Shown here piece after piece: positions 1 to 10,471 of a stretch of 64,000 bases of DNA (the first letter of the stretch is position 1; every line of letters starts with the position of its first letter). Origin of the DNA: Prostheceraeus crozeri. Lineage: Eukaryota > Platyhelminthes > Polycladida > Euryleptidae. The stretch is from positions 1-64,000 of the forward strand of contig CAJQUW010005567.1 of the NCBI GenBank assembly GCA_907163375.1, written 5' to 3'. The notes below the pieces were generated by a model. That model did not search any database, was not told the origin of the DNA, and was given only the letters and a program-made list of their open reading frames with translations. The position numbers and the translations under genes are program-made.

Positions 1-666
1 GGAATTTGACGCGGATTATTATGAATTTATGACCGAGACAATTGATTCGAAAGGCTTGAGAGAATTTGGCCCCGATAATCGGGGAATTTTAATTCTTATG
101 AACCTGACAATCATGAATCTGTCGGTCGATCTTGCGTGCACATGGTCTGACCGGCAGGATTCGGTGTCAGCTAGAAAACTAAGATCGAAGCAGCAGCGAG
201 AAAACAAGCCCTCTATTCACATGGGCAGAATGGATCGATATAGTGTGAATCAGCTACATCCGTCGTTCCTCAATCCTAGTCTCTGACTTTGGCTCGAATT
301 GCGCTGAACTGGTGTATCTGTGGTGTGATCTGATACAGAAGATGCTCGGATTTGTCTTTGAATGAACTAAATATTCCTTCATAAGTTGATGAATGGGAAA
401 AGGAAGGAGTTTGATATGTAAATGACTAATAATTTCATTTCTACTTCGACGCGCCAAGGAAATCCAATAGAATATGACAGCTCAGCGTTTCAGCTCGAAC
501 TCTTGAACTTTTCCTTCATGCTTTTCTCTCGTGCTCCAACAGAACTGAACTCCACGTTTAAACATTAATAAGGTTACATTTGTGATGGTTTAGCGTGATT
601 GCAGTCTTGTTTTTGCATTTACATCGTAATTACCTGGACTAATCTCAATGTCTCACATTGTTACAA
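1..666. other. Non-coding stretch, nothing recognised
   Basis: AT-rich sequence with only short open frames on both strands (the longest about 85 codons at 29-286). None resembles a protein family I know, and the frames on opposite strands overlap each other. I see no RNA gene or terminal repeats here. Confidence 0.5.
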
Positions 667-985
667 AATCTCACCTTTCAATGTAGATAATGTTTCATTT
701 CTTGCGTAAATTCTTTCGAATTTAGTGTCCATAGTATCAATTGAAGTGATCGTAATTGAGAAATATTTACAATACATGGACAAAAGTTACCATTTGTTAC
801 AATGAAGGCACACAATTTCATTCCTAATCTCACCTTTCAACGTAGATAATGTTTCATTTCTTGCGCATTTCTTTCGAATTTAGTGTCCATAGTATCAATT
901 GAAGTGATCGTAATTGAGAAATATTTACAATACATGGACAAAAGTTACCATTTGTTACAATGAAGGCACACAATTTCATTCCTAC
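667..985. repeat. Two-copy tandem duplication, about 159 bp
   Basis: The block starting near 667 (TCTCACCTTTCAATGTAG) is repeated almost exactly from about 826 to 985. The two copies differ by a few bases, including a small deletion near TTGCGTAAATTC in the first versus TTGCGCATTTC in the second. The period is about 159 bp. It is a recent local duplication with no coding content. Confidence 0.85.
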
Positions 986-1349
986 CTTTCATGTTCGACG
1001 GATTTGCTTACATTCTGCTTCATGCGACAACCGTTTTTCCATCATGTATTCTCGCACGCATTCGTACGTCCTTCAATCTTCCCGGTCCCATTTTCGACAT
1101 TTTGTTCACACAAGGACGTAAGAGTGACATCAGCAGCTTCCTTAGCACAGCTTTGTAATGGCCTTGCTGATAACCTACATTCACAATGAAAAAGATTTAC
1201 CATTCGTCGTGAACAGCAATTTATTCGACAATTGAAGGGTTCGACACTTCTTCATTTCTCTGTAAATGGAACTTACGAGTAAAGTCCGGCAGTGTTTGCT
1301 ATCATTCAAGTTTCTACTTCGGTATTGAGTTTTTTTAGTGATGTTTATG

Positions 1350-1505
1350 TGTTAGATATTGTACGAATATTGGAATTATTGGCATAGAATGTCAATGATT
1401 CCAATATCTAGCATAACCTCTTTCTATGGCCCAACTGAAATTGATATAGTTGTATTAAGTGATAGATGTTGTACAATATCTAGCTTAACCTCTTTCTATG
1501 GTTCT
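1350..1505. repeat. Short two-copy direct repeat
   Basis: The stretch AATATCTAGCATAACC, followed by TCTTTCTATGG, occurs at about 1403-1429 and again with one change (GCTTAACC) at about 1475-1502. Each copy lies near a TTAGATATTGTAC-like stretch. It appears to be a degraded duplication of about 70 bp. Confidence 0.5.
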
Positions 1506-1681
1506 GGGCTATAAACCGCTAGTCTGATATTATATCTCTAGGGTTCTTATGCATATAGATATTTTCCGGACATTATCTGCTTAAGCATTGAAATCCCATT
1601 GGAACATACTGTACTGTGATAATGTACTGTCTCCATTGCCGCAATGCAAATTTTTGGATTATGCATAAATAATTTAAAGCT

Positions 1682-1800
1682 GATAATGATATGATGACAG
1701 CCATGTTTTGAGGGCGTCAATGGCAAATTAGAGGGCCGCGTTAGCGGCCCGACAATTTGCCATTGACAGCCCGAAAAATGTAGATGTCATAATCATTGTA
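1682..1800. repeat. Foldback (MITE-like) palindrome
   Basis: The two arms are inverted copies. GTCAATGGCAAATT near 1718 pairs with AATTTGCCATTGAC near 1754, the GC-rich centre GGGCCGC/GCGGCCC closes over GTTA, and outer AATGATATGATGAC pairs imperfectly with GTCATAATCATT. The whole is about 119 bp and would form a long hairpin. No open frame and no clear target duplication were found, so it is either a small non-autonomous DNA element or a foldback repeat. Confidence 0.7.
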
Positions 1801-2895
1801 TGCCATGTTGCGAAATATTTCTATGGTTTCATTTCCAGGCCATGAATTTTCCGGGCCGTTAATGAATTTCTGGGCATTATCAAAGATATCAGTCTTATAT
1901 ACATGGTATACAATGTCCTACTGAGTGATAGAAGGAGGTTATGTTAACTAAAAAATCATGTCATATCGAAAGACATATATTTAAATAAATTAATCCGACA
2001 TTACAATATTTCAATGACAAATACGGATGAACATCTACATTGAAAGCAATGCTACGTCGCAAGCCATGACTACAGTACCCCAGAGAATGGAGGCTTTCAA
2101 ACAAGTACTGCGTGTTTCATCGATTTTATTCTTCATTATCTGGATCAGCATTGATCTATAAGGTCTAAATCCGCCACTTAAATGACCATCAACTAGCAAC
2201 CGGTTTCCGTTCTCCTCCTGGGTCTGCTAGCAATCAGCAAGTTCGCAAAGTCGGATTTCTGTGTGAGGAACATGAGGAGAAGTCGTCATGTCCACGCTGG
2301 TTTGATGATAACGGCGCCACGAGGATTTAATGAGGAAACGAAAATTAATTTCAACTCTGCAAAGGTTTCAGGAATGTTTCCGTAGAGCATGAACAAAATA
2401 TAATCAATACCACTTGGACACGAAGGTTGAAGCGATTTGGACCCCAGTAAACTGATGAAATTGTATCTGTTAAAGACAAGAAAGTGTAAATATGGAAATA
2501 ATATAAAAACAAAAAAATAATTTAATGACAACATTGTGAATCGACGACCTGCACGAGAGTTTATGGCCATAGCTCCATTAATCAGGAATGCAGTATTATC
2601 TATGCCAGCTCAACATAATGTCCGGAACGAGTAAAGCGATCTAGTCGAAGACTGCAGAGTCGATGAGCGCTCAGTCAAATGAACTCATTTCGGTGAGGTT
2701 GAGATCAAAGTTATTCTGAATGATTCGGCAATATCCGATGACAATGCCTGATAAAACCGTCAACTATCTATACAAATATTTCGGGAAATGTTACAGAAAG
2801 GGGAGGCACAAAACAAAACAGTACAGATTAAGTATGGACAGTGGTCATTCACAAGTCGCAGATCCGTAAAGCGCATTTTCTGAAAATTACTGTTT
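1801..2895. other. Non-coding stretch
   Basis: No supported gene. A minus-strand frame at 2286-2570 is rich in F, L and Y, as expected from AT-rich noise, and matches no family I recognise. The last 25 bases or so before 2896 resemble 6042-6068, which matters for the insertion described at 2904-5520. Confidence 0.45.
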
Positions 2896-3020
2896 GTTTA
2901 TTTTAGGGCCTTGCGAGTCGGGCTTTTGTCAACCTCGAGTCGAGCCGGGCAAAATTTTCAGAGATATTGAGAATAAGAAAATAAGCTATATGCTGACACA
3001 CATCTTTGATCGAGTGAGTG

Positions 3021-3540
3021 CGCAGAATTAGATTGTTTAATCGTATCACTTTGCTAGAAGTGCAAACTGATTCAAACAGATGGCACATGCAGGAACTTAA
3101 TAAGTAGGCAAAAAGAAATTTCTAATACCTTGCAGAGATAGGAAAAATAGTCGTGCGTCGCTTGCGGATTGCTCTGAATTCCTTCAAAATACTCCGATCG
3201 CCACGACTCCTTCAGAATCAAAGAATTCAGATCATTGCGCAAAAGTTTTCTCGATAATGTTGGGCCCTCCGATCACTTTAAAAAAAGTTAGCAGGCGCAT
3301 GAAAAAACGTTCACAAACTTCTCTATAGAACTTGACATCGTCTGCGTCTCTTTGCTGTGTGATCCGGTTGATAACAGTCACTGAAACTTTGCACAATTTG
3401 GCGTGTTTAATGTTGAACTGGCTGCTCATTGTGCGATTGCTATGGTATTATGTCGGCAGATTGTACCATTTCAATAACGTTACATGTTCCAATGCTTCCT
3501 TTCTAGTCAAACGGAAGAAGAGACGACCTGTCTAATTCTG
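3021..3540 (-). mobile_element. MITE family A, copy 1
   Basis: A non-coding element of about 520 bp with short inverted ends CAGAATTAGA (3023-3032) and TCTAATTCTG (3531-3540). It is flanked by the exact direct repeat CGAGTGAGTG at 3011-3020 and 3541-3550. The same family is found inverted at 20806-21324 and degraded at 31228-31836. A short frame inside (MSSQFNIKHAKLCK... on the minus strand, 3232-3429) recurs in copy 2 only because the DNA is shared. It is nested inside the hAT element 2904-5520. Confidence 0.75.
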
Positions 3541-3697
3541 CGAGTGAGTGGGTCATCCATTGTTAAGTATATATATAATTTTTTGTTTAAGCATTGTATA
3601 TATTTTGCTTTGTAAGCATATTATGCAATAATTATTAAGGAAGTGTGCCACTATTCTGAATACATGGCAGGGATTACTAGTAGAGCGCATGGGCTAA

Positions 3698-3928
3698 GTA
3701 ACAACGTCTACGTCACCTTATTCTTACTTATTCCTCGCTTATTGTCTCTTCTTCACAAGATTTGAGGTTTGGACCCTGAGTCACCAGGAGGATCGATTAA
3801 TTCAAATAGTAACAGATGAGATGACTGATGAATCACTTAGTCAACAGCTTGCTAAGGCAGTGGCTTCGATACAGGAATTTCTACAGACAAATGAACCGGA
3901 TAATGTTATACCTTATCTGCAACAGTGA
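3698..3928 (+). CDS. Unrecognised open frame, possible terminal exon or TE remnant
   Basis: An open frame without ATG runs to TGA at 3926-3928. Its last 55 residues or so look protein-like and hydrophilic, including QEDRLIQIVTDEMTDESLSQ and a C-terminus near EPDNVIPYLQQ. A pyrimidine-rich acceptor-like stretch ending in AG at 3758-3759 (TCTCTTCTTCACAAG) would fit a last exon beginning at 3760. It lies inside the hAT element 2904-5520, so it may be leftover element coding sequence. I do not recognise the family, and chance openness is possible. Confidence 0.3.
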   Translation, partial: VTTSTSPYSYLFLAYCLFFTRFEVWTLSHQEDRLIQIVTDEMTDESLSQQLAKAVASIQEFLQTNEPDNVIPYLQQ

Positions 3929-4727
3929 TATGTACATGCAACACTCATATGTCTGAGGCCTTCCGGTTATAAGAGATTTTTGATGTTGGGTGCTTTTTTG
4001 TAATATGAAGGGGTCCTACTGATGGATGTTCGCCAAAGAAAGCATGTAAGAAAGGTGGCACACAAAAAGCACCGGAAAAGGGGAATGGACGAATTACGAC
4101 CCTTTTCCTCATGAAACAGTTTGTCGTGTTTCAATTAGCTTTATATACATTGTATAAGACGGATCACATTCACTACGGCACCAAACTTATCCCTTAAAAA
4201 GTCGAAATGACTTTTGAATGATTGACTAATGAAAAGTCGTTTGACTTCGAGAAATTTATTGCAGCTCAGCATTATGATGTGACCTACTATGATTTTCAAT
4301 GAAAGTTCAAGGACTGACGGCGACGCTATTGACTAACAGATATATGAAGTTGAAGATGTATGCAGGCGAAGTGATTCTTCCTGAGGTTTAGTCCATTAGT
4401 CGTGTGGTCCTGTGAAAAATAAGAAGGTTCAGAAATTAAGTACATAGTAATGGGATTCACAAGTTGAGCAGCTTCGCCTGGCAATTCGGGAACTCAGGCT
4501 AGCCGTGGAGAAAATCCTGCATTGGTCTGGCCTGTCTAAGTGATTAGCGGCGTCATACGGGAGGTGATTTTTCACTTTCATGATTGGAATCAAAATAGGC
4601 TCTCCCTGCTTTTTTTGACAATTTATTAAAATTAAAATATGAGCGTCAAAAACCGAACGCTTCATCCGCCACGGACTTAATCATGGGCAACAAAGTCCAG
4701 CCATTAATACAATGGGTTTATATACAG

Positions 4728-5147
4728 CTAGTGACAGCTCTTCAGTTCATGCTTCCGATTGAGTATCGGACCATACGATTTAATATAGTTCGCTTCAGCG
4801 ATTCTGGTAAGAACAGGGTCGCTGAAGCGATCAATAAACTCAATAATAAAATCTTCTAACCTAAGGGTCAAATTGCTATGAAATTGGACAATATGATCTG
4901 AGATGGCACTCTTATTATCTCCATTTGAAACGCTTCTACGATGTTCAGCATAACGGTCAGCAAACGGGCGATTTGTGGCACCTATGTAATACCCGTCACA
5001 TGCAGGGCACGTGACTTCGTAGACCACATAGCGCATAGAACAATGATATTTATTCGGCAGTTGGAGACAAATACTGCATTGACATTTATTGTTACGCCTA
5101 TAACTGTTCAAATTGCTAATGGTATTTCTACCTGGTCTAAGTGGCTC
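4728..5147 (-). pseudogene. Penelope-like retroelement, GIY-YIG endonuclease fragment
   Basis: The minus-strand frame carries a cysteine pair (CQCSIC), then VVYEVTCPACDGYYIGATNR, RYAEHRRS and AISDHIVQFH, and ends in NYIKSYGPILNRK. The order (CXXC segment, VYEVTC, YYIGAT as the GIY-YIG signature, R...EHR, then a downstream acidic helix) matches the C-terminal endonuclease that Penelope-like elements use to nick target DNA. The upstream reverse transcriptase is missing: the frame closes just above 5147. It therefore looks like a 5'-truncated copy, as is usual for these elements. No clear ATG exists. It lies within the hAT element 2904-5520. Alternative: a stand-alone GIY-YIG gene, less likely given the truncation and the TE context. 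Confidence 0.7.
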
Positions 5148-5520
5148 TGAAATTCATCACCGTGAAGATAAAATGAGAGAAATTCACTCACTCACTCGAT
5201 CGAGTTCCGCGTGACACGGTGCACCCACGGAAAGAGATAGAGAGATAGGAATAATTAATCATCTCCTTTTGACGCGATTGGCCGTTGTTAAATGTGACTG
5301 AATTTAGAGAACATTTCATTACAACTTGAACAATATGGCCGTGACCAGGCTGTGACCAAAAACATAATGCTGAGTAATAAGTCATTAAAGAAATTCATTG
5401 CAATCGAAATAAGAAAGCTATGCAAACACGGTATATTTTTACACATGCTCGCCAACTCGATTCGAATACTCGAGCGGTATAACAAAATGTCGAGTCCAGT
5501 CGAGTACTCGCAGGGCCCTA

Positions 5521-5636
5521 GTTTATTTGGTATAATGTCTTATTTTGCTTAACTGCGTCTGCAAATCGTTGTCACCACTTTTCAACCCACTTCAGCTGAC
5601 AATTTTGTTGTTTATGGCATCACTGTCCCGGCCAGG
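5521..5636. repeat. Direct repeat, copy 1 (right part, split by the hAT insertion)
   Basis: TTGGTATAATGTCTTATTTT to CCCGGCCAGG (5527-5636) matches 6069-6178 at high identity. The left continuation of this copy lies before 2896, on the far side of the hAT element. Confidence 0.75.
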
Positions 5637-6041
5637 AATTTTCGTCCAATTTACGCGCGTAAATGATCAATGAATTTTTGACCGGAGATCTCACGTAAGC
5701 TTTTCAAAATGCCATCTAGAATTTCCCGATTTGTCAATGAAAAAATAACGATAACAATATAGCAATAAAATTGCGACTAAAAAGTATTGTTTCAAAAACG
5801 TAAAATTAAAAAGCTGTCTGATTGACTTATTACGAGGACTGGCGAAAATCGTTGTTTCTTTTTCAATTTGGATATCCTTTAAAAAGAAACCGGTAAAATG
5901 ACAATTTAGCAATAGTCGCAAGTTATTTATGCGTTATCCTTTCGACCGACCAGCAGCAAAGATATTATTAAAAAATGACTATCACTCTTAGGGAGGAGAG
6001 ATGAAAACGTGTAAGAAAGAACTGCATAGTTAGCTACACCG
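5637..6041. other. Non-coding stretch between repeat copies
   Basis: AT-rich, with no family-like frame. The minus-strand frame at 5691-5921 is low-complexity F/L/I/Y-rich and is not supported. Confidence 0.45.
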
Positions 6042-6178
6042 ATTTTCTAGAAATTACTGTTCCTTCAGTTGGTATAATGTCTTATTTTGTTTATCTGCGC
6101 CTGCAAATCGTTATTACCACTTTTCAATCCACTTCAGCTGACGATTTTGTTGTTTATGGCATCACTGTCCCGTCCAGG
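6042..6178. repeat. Direct repeat, copy 2 (uninterrupted paralog)
   Basis: TTTCTAGAAATTACTGTT near 6045 resembles the sequence just left of the hAT element (2876-2895). The rest, from TTGGTATAATGTC, matches the sequence just right of it. This copy therefore acts as an approximate empty site for the hAT insertion. Confidence 0.65.
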
Positions 6179-6803
6179 GATCCGTGTTTGTTTTCCTTTT
6201 CTTCGGAATCGTGAAACTGGCCCACGTTCTCTGCAATCCTTTTCTCAACTCTGAATCATGTTGGAATAGCCATTAAGTTAGTAGGTTATGTTATTTACTG
6301 CTCTTTTTTGGAATTGATAAATATTTACATAAGAATTCAAATGTGCAAAACACTATTGAAGATTTGAATACCGAAAATGCACGCATCAGCAGAGACAGTG
6401 ATTGTCCATTATTCTATTGTAGTATAACGCTAAGTACGAGTACATAGACAGAATCGGTTCATTTTCCTTATCACAGCAAAGAACCACTTACTTGATCACC
6501 TGTTTGAAGGGATAGATATTTCATTTGTATAACCTTATTTTCTTGTTAGTTAAATGATTTTTGAAAATACTTTCAGTTATAAATTTTTGCACCTTTCGAG
6601 GCATGTGTTTTCTACCCATTTAAATGTATGCCATCGTATTATAGTATGTTGGCATAACTGAAATTGCGTTCCTGCGTTCAACCTGCGTAAATATTATCTC
6701 TAGACGCACAGTTGAAAGCATTTTTAGCTGCTGTTGTATTATGGTAATCAATCACTGTGTGAGCTGTTTAATGTACTTGGCATCAGTCGAAATACGTACC
6801 GTT
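6179..6803. other. Non-coding stretch
   Basis: No gene or structured repeat recognised. The + frame at 6734-6937 is a shadow across the end of the transposase pseudogene on the other strand. Confidence 0.4.
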
Positions 6804-8182
6804 TCAGGAGCATTTCACTTTTCCTTTTTGCAGTTCAACTCGCGTTTCTAGTGTATTTTCTTCCAATTCCTTTGCAAGTTTCAAACTCTCATTGGAAGCC
6901 GCTACTTTCTCATCGATTGCGGAAATTGACTCGTTGATTTCCACCGGCTTTGATGACTTTGTACGCTCTTCTTCTAAAAGAACACGTTGGTGTTTCAATG
7001 TCTCCTCCTGTATTTCTCGAGCTCTCTTCTTCTGTTCTTTGTATGCTTGTTTTGGATTTTTGAATACGACAAAAGTGACGTGGTAATCGGGCAACTGAAC
7101 GTTGAGCTGCCATTGACTTGATGAAAGTCAGCGCTCGAATGCTGCGGTGATCCAGATTCTGTCTTTTCTTTACTAGTATGTAATTACTTGTTATTCTTAC
7201 TAGCCAGGCGCTCGACTTCCGCATTACCGTAAGGCAAAATCAAGCAAGCTCGAATCATTTTGGTCAATGTTGGGCACTCGATAAGTTCCAGAGCCTCTTG
7301 CCAATCCTAATTGATAGAAAATGTGTCGTCCACTTTGATTTTTCTCTCGGTTTTGTATTGACGGACTTCCAAACGAAGAGCGTCATATTCATCAGAAGAA
7401 ACAATTGCTGGCATCGTTTGCGCGACATTTACTGCCCACTTTTCCAGCTTGGCAGAAGATTTCGATGACGGTTGTAGAAATCGAAAATTTCGGAGTACAA
7501 CATGGTCAAATGGCAAGTAGTGAACAATCTTTTCCGTCGAATTAAGAAATAATCATTTACTTGGTCGTAGAAAACAGTACGTTCTTGTTCTTTCAGTAGG
7601 CTAACGGTGCTTCTTGCTGTTTTTCTGATAAGCAGCTTTGTATCGGCCAAAACATGGTCTCGATATTTTGTCAGAGCGGGCTTCTTCTTTTTGACTTTGT
7701 CCTCTTCAGCAAAGTTCAACATCCATTTGCGCAGCAATGCATTCACGTTTGCCCACAATAAAAAGATGTGGCAACCATTTGATTGAAAGGCCTTTTCAAA
7801 AATCATCCAACAGTTTTATAGCATGCGAAAGGAATTGCAGAATGCGCAACGTCAAGTTTCTCTTTGACCTGGTTGGCCATCACATTCTGGTGACGTTTCA
7901 CAAACGCTTCGGATATGATAGAAGAGGTTTAGTAAGCTGTTTGCCTTGTAAATATACACGATAAAAATTATCATATTTAGAAGATACGACATGATGATAT
8001 CGATCCACAGAATTATTTGCTCCATTTGTTCTATCCACGAGAGATCTCCATAGCCACATTAGTTCGTTGCGTATTTCACAGGCACACTGATGTAAATTTT
8101 CTGGGTTAGAGGGGGGACTATCTGAAAATATGAAGCTAGGACGTTGGAAAGAATCTAATGATTCCAAGAGGCTTGAAATCAT
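6804..8182 (-). pseudogene. hAT-like transposase, degenerate C-terminal half
   Basis: Minus-strand pieces join in order despite stops and frameshifts. The upstream part (8182-7429) is a charged region without a motif I can name. Near 7516-7310 is LPFDHVVLRNFRFLQP and a D/E-rich stretch, then after an in-frame TAG (near 7310) IECPTLTKMIRACLILPYGN and AEVER at 7280-7205. The LPYGNAEVER segment is the signature of the hAT C-terminal dimerisation region (LPHGNADVER type). It is followed by a stop, a frameshift near 7100 and a lysine/glutamate-rich coiled-coil tail (KQAYKEQKKRAREIQEE). At least three disruptions make it non-functional. It is distinct from the hAT remnant at 9496-10471, which uses the ATVERGFS form of the same motif on the + strand. 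Confidence 0.7.
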
Positions 8183-8623
8183 GCCAGTTGCACTACAACA
8201 TAGAATGTAGTGGGGAATTGTCTATTTTAATCAATATACTAATGATAGGAATTGTGAAATGTAAATTCTGAACTGAATTAAGAATTTACGCGCAATATAT
8301 CAAATTTGCGCGCTGACCGGGACATTGTAATGACATCCTTAAACAGATGAATTTGGGTAAAATTCCCCTGGAAAGATAAAGTTCGTGCAGACAACCTGGG
8401 AAAGGGAAATGCTTGGCAAACTGTCCTGAATAAAGTTCCATGAGCGCAATTATCTCTTCAAGCCATTCCTCACTTCGGATGTACTACTAAGTATCTCATA
8501 CTGAATCCATCAGGAAATTCAGATTGTAAACTAATGTCAGCGTAGACTCAAAATATTCTGCTGCGTTTCCTGAAGAGATGTTTAGTTTGTAAAAAGTTAG
8601 TAGCAGGGTGTTTGCTTTTTTGA
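8183..8623. other. Non-coding spacer before the BEL element
   Basis: No coding signal. It ends in AATGG (8624-8628), the left target duplication of the BEL/Pao element. Confidence 0.5.
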
Positions 8624-8628
8624 AATGG

Positions 8629-8792
8629 CGCAGCCAAAGTTATGCAGTGGAAGATTGTAAAAACACTTTACTGGAATTTATACGTAGATATATTTGAATT
8701 CATTTACAATATTTGTCATTCAACAAACATGTAATTGGTGTATACAAGCAACATGTGCCATATGCACATAATCATATGACGCTACCGCGACA
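8629..8792 (-). repeat. BEL/Pao 3' LTR
   Basis: Matches the right LTR over 164 bp with nine differences, all transitions. The outermost TGT (TACA...TGTCG form) has become CGC at 8629-8631. Read on the minus strand it starts TGTCGCGGTAGCG. The AATGG target copy lies directly outside at 8624-8628. Confidence 0.9.
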
Positions 8793-9383
8793 CTCCCGCC
8801 ACGACAATATCATGAGGATCGTGATGCACTAGTGGTAAAGTCAAATTGTTATATAATGCATTGTTAATGTACACTTTATACACAATTTATAAAAATTCGA
8901 TCTCTTCGCACATCTTCGTTGATTGTTTGATTCTCATCGCATCGGTGTAGAGGAACACAGTCATAGATGTTGACAATGACTCGAAGACGTACTCGCGCTG
9001 ACTGTTTTTTCTCCTGTCACACTGTTGAACATGGTCTGATGACTGATGAGAGTTGGATCAGATCATTTATAATTGAATTGCATGAAATAATAGCATTTAT
9101 CCAGTAAACACGAGCGGGTGTGAGTTTAAATAAACATATATATGAAGATGAGAAATGGAAGAATAATCCTTAAAAAATGTTAAGCGAATAAAGAGAGCAT
9201 CGAAGACGTAATTTCATCGGTTGAAAAAAATGAGTACTTTCATTAAATGTTTCTATCTTGTCTTAAAAGCTGTCATCGTTCAGTATGATGTCATCGCATT
9301 GTACTGTGTACATTGTGTGTACATCACATCGCATAACATGCCATCAAAATGTAATTAAGCGGACTAATTGATAACTTGAACTA

Positions 9384-9495
9384 TCATTCATTATCTTCGC
9401 TTTGAAAGAATTTTATCAACTTTTCATTTGCATTTCTTTTGCTTTGTCTGTTCTCTTTGATTTCCTGGACTCTCTTTCTTACAAACACTTTTAGT
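9384..9495 (-). pseudogene. BEL/Pao RNase H-to-integrase linker fragment
   Basis: To the left of the hAT remnant the BEL reading resumes as RLKVFVRKRVQEIKENRQ, the conserved linker in BEL polyproteins (KVFVxNRVQEI type) that follows RNase H. It soon ends at a TGA (9384-9386). About 30 residues expected between RNase H and this linker are missing, so sequence was lost around the hAT insertion. No integrase motif follows in the remaining DNA down to the LTR. Confidence 0.65.
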
Positions 9496-10471
9496 CTGGT
9501 TTTTTTTTAATTTTTCAGACCACATGCACTCTGGCATGTTGAGCCCAAAATCAACATGTCAATTCATAAATTGACATGTCATTGCCAGCACAAAGTATTG
9601 CAATTTCTCTTATAAAAGTACAAACTTGGCTTCTTTTACTTACGCAATAAGTACTAAGTACGCTCTCAACTCAAATCGGCTTATAGAGGAGGCCGGAGGA
9701 ATATGAGTATCAGAGCAATATGAGCAGTTTTCACTATTTTTGCTGTAACAGATCTACATGTAATACTCAACAACATGTAACTCAACATGTAAACTGCCTA
9801 GTGCTGAGAACTTGACCACTGAATGGACGGGATTCAAATACACATTTCTGAAGCAGTACGGTGGCGAAATTACTGAGCCGTGCAGAGGAGTACCCCAATA
9901 TTTCGATTATCGGAAACGCAGTATTGCTATTTTGTGCTGAAAATGCGACTGTCGAGCGCGGCTTTTCGCTTATGACGCGCCTGAAAACGAAAGTGCGCAA
10001 CAAATTATCGGTCGTGACCGTAAACACATTGATGCGTTTGCGATTGAACACTAAAAAGTGGAATCAATACGACTATCAAAGTGCATTTGAAAAATGGTCA
10101 AGAGGTAAAACACAGCGCCGATCCATTTCGCAAGCTTCCACCCGCATCACCTCGCTTGCGGATGTCGGCGACGAAGAAGGAGCGCGCTTAATGTGGGAAC
10201 AAGAAGTTTGACTTGTTTTTTTATAAGTGTGTTTTTGATGAATAAAATATGTGATTTTGATATTTTTCGGAACTTGCTCTTTTTGGAGTTTTGGATGAAT
10301 AATAAATGTTAGGCAACATTTTTTTAAAAGGCAAGAAAGTTCAGCACACAAAACTATTCCCTAAAACATGTGAAAACTGACATGCCAGCTGGCATGTAAA
10401 TCTTAAAATCGACATGCCAATCTCATAACCGACATGCCATGGCATGTGTATGGCATGTAAAAAAACCCCAG
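9496..10471 (+). mobile_element. hAT remnant inserted in BEL
   Basis: The left end CTGGTTTTTTT (9496-) and the right end AAAAAAACCCCAG (to 10471) are inverted near-matches. Both ends are rich in the subterminal words ACATG/CATGT (for example GACATGCC and GGCATGT), as in hAT transposase-binding regions. The + strand carries the transposase C-terminus at 9861-10211. The element interrupts the BEL RNase H frame at ILW(S) near 10472. I found no matching 8-bp target duplication, and BEL sequence is missing across the junction, so a deletion accompanied or followed the insertion. Confidence 0.65.
9861..10211 (+). pseudogene. hAT transposase C-terminal dimerisation region
   Basis: The frame contains ISIIGNAVLLFCAENATVER, then GFSLMTRLKTKVRNKLSVVT and NTLMRLRLN. 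This is the hAT family C-terminal dimerisation (Dimer_Tnp_hAT) signature, where the N-terminal part of the block is normally a hydrophobic strand and the VERGFS..NRIKTKLRN..S segment is the most conserved. The catalytic DDE core and BED finger are absent, so this is a 117-residue tail of an enzyme normally over 500 residues. A lysine/arginine-rich end follows. It lies inside the element bounded at 9496 and 10471. Confidence 0.8.

Larger units (their letters stand above)
2904..5520. mobile_element. hAT-type element with 8-bp target duplication (nested host of other TEs)
   Basis: The left end TAGGGCCTTGCGAGT (2904-2918) is an inverted match of the right end, which reads ACTCGCAGGGCCCTA up to 5520 (14 of 15). 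The flanks GTTTATTT at 2896-2903 and GTTTATTT at 5521-5528 are identical, giving an 8-bp target duplication as expected for hAT. TAGGG fits the hAT terminal rule. Inside lie a 0.5 kb MITE (3021-3540), a short unrecognised open frame (3698-3928) and a Penelope-like endonuclease fragment (4728-5147). No transposase is recognised, so the element is non-autonomous or has decayed. A paralog of the target at about 6042-6178 lacks the insertion. Confidence 0.8.

Noticed and set aside
29-286. 85-codon + frame at the window start
   Set aside because: No family resemblance and overlaps an opposite-strand frame of similar length.
9861-10211. Domesticated ZMYM/ZNF862-like host gene
   Set aside because: Only the hAT dimerisation tail is present, inside an element with inverted ends within a dead retrotransposon.
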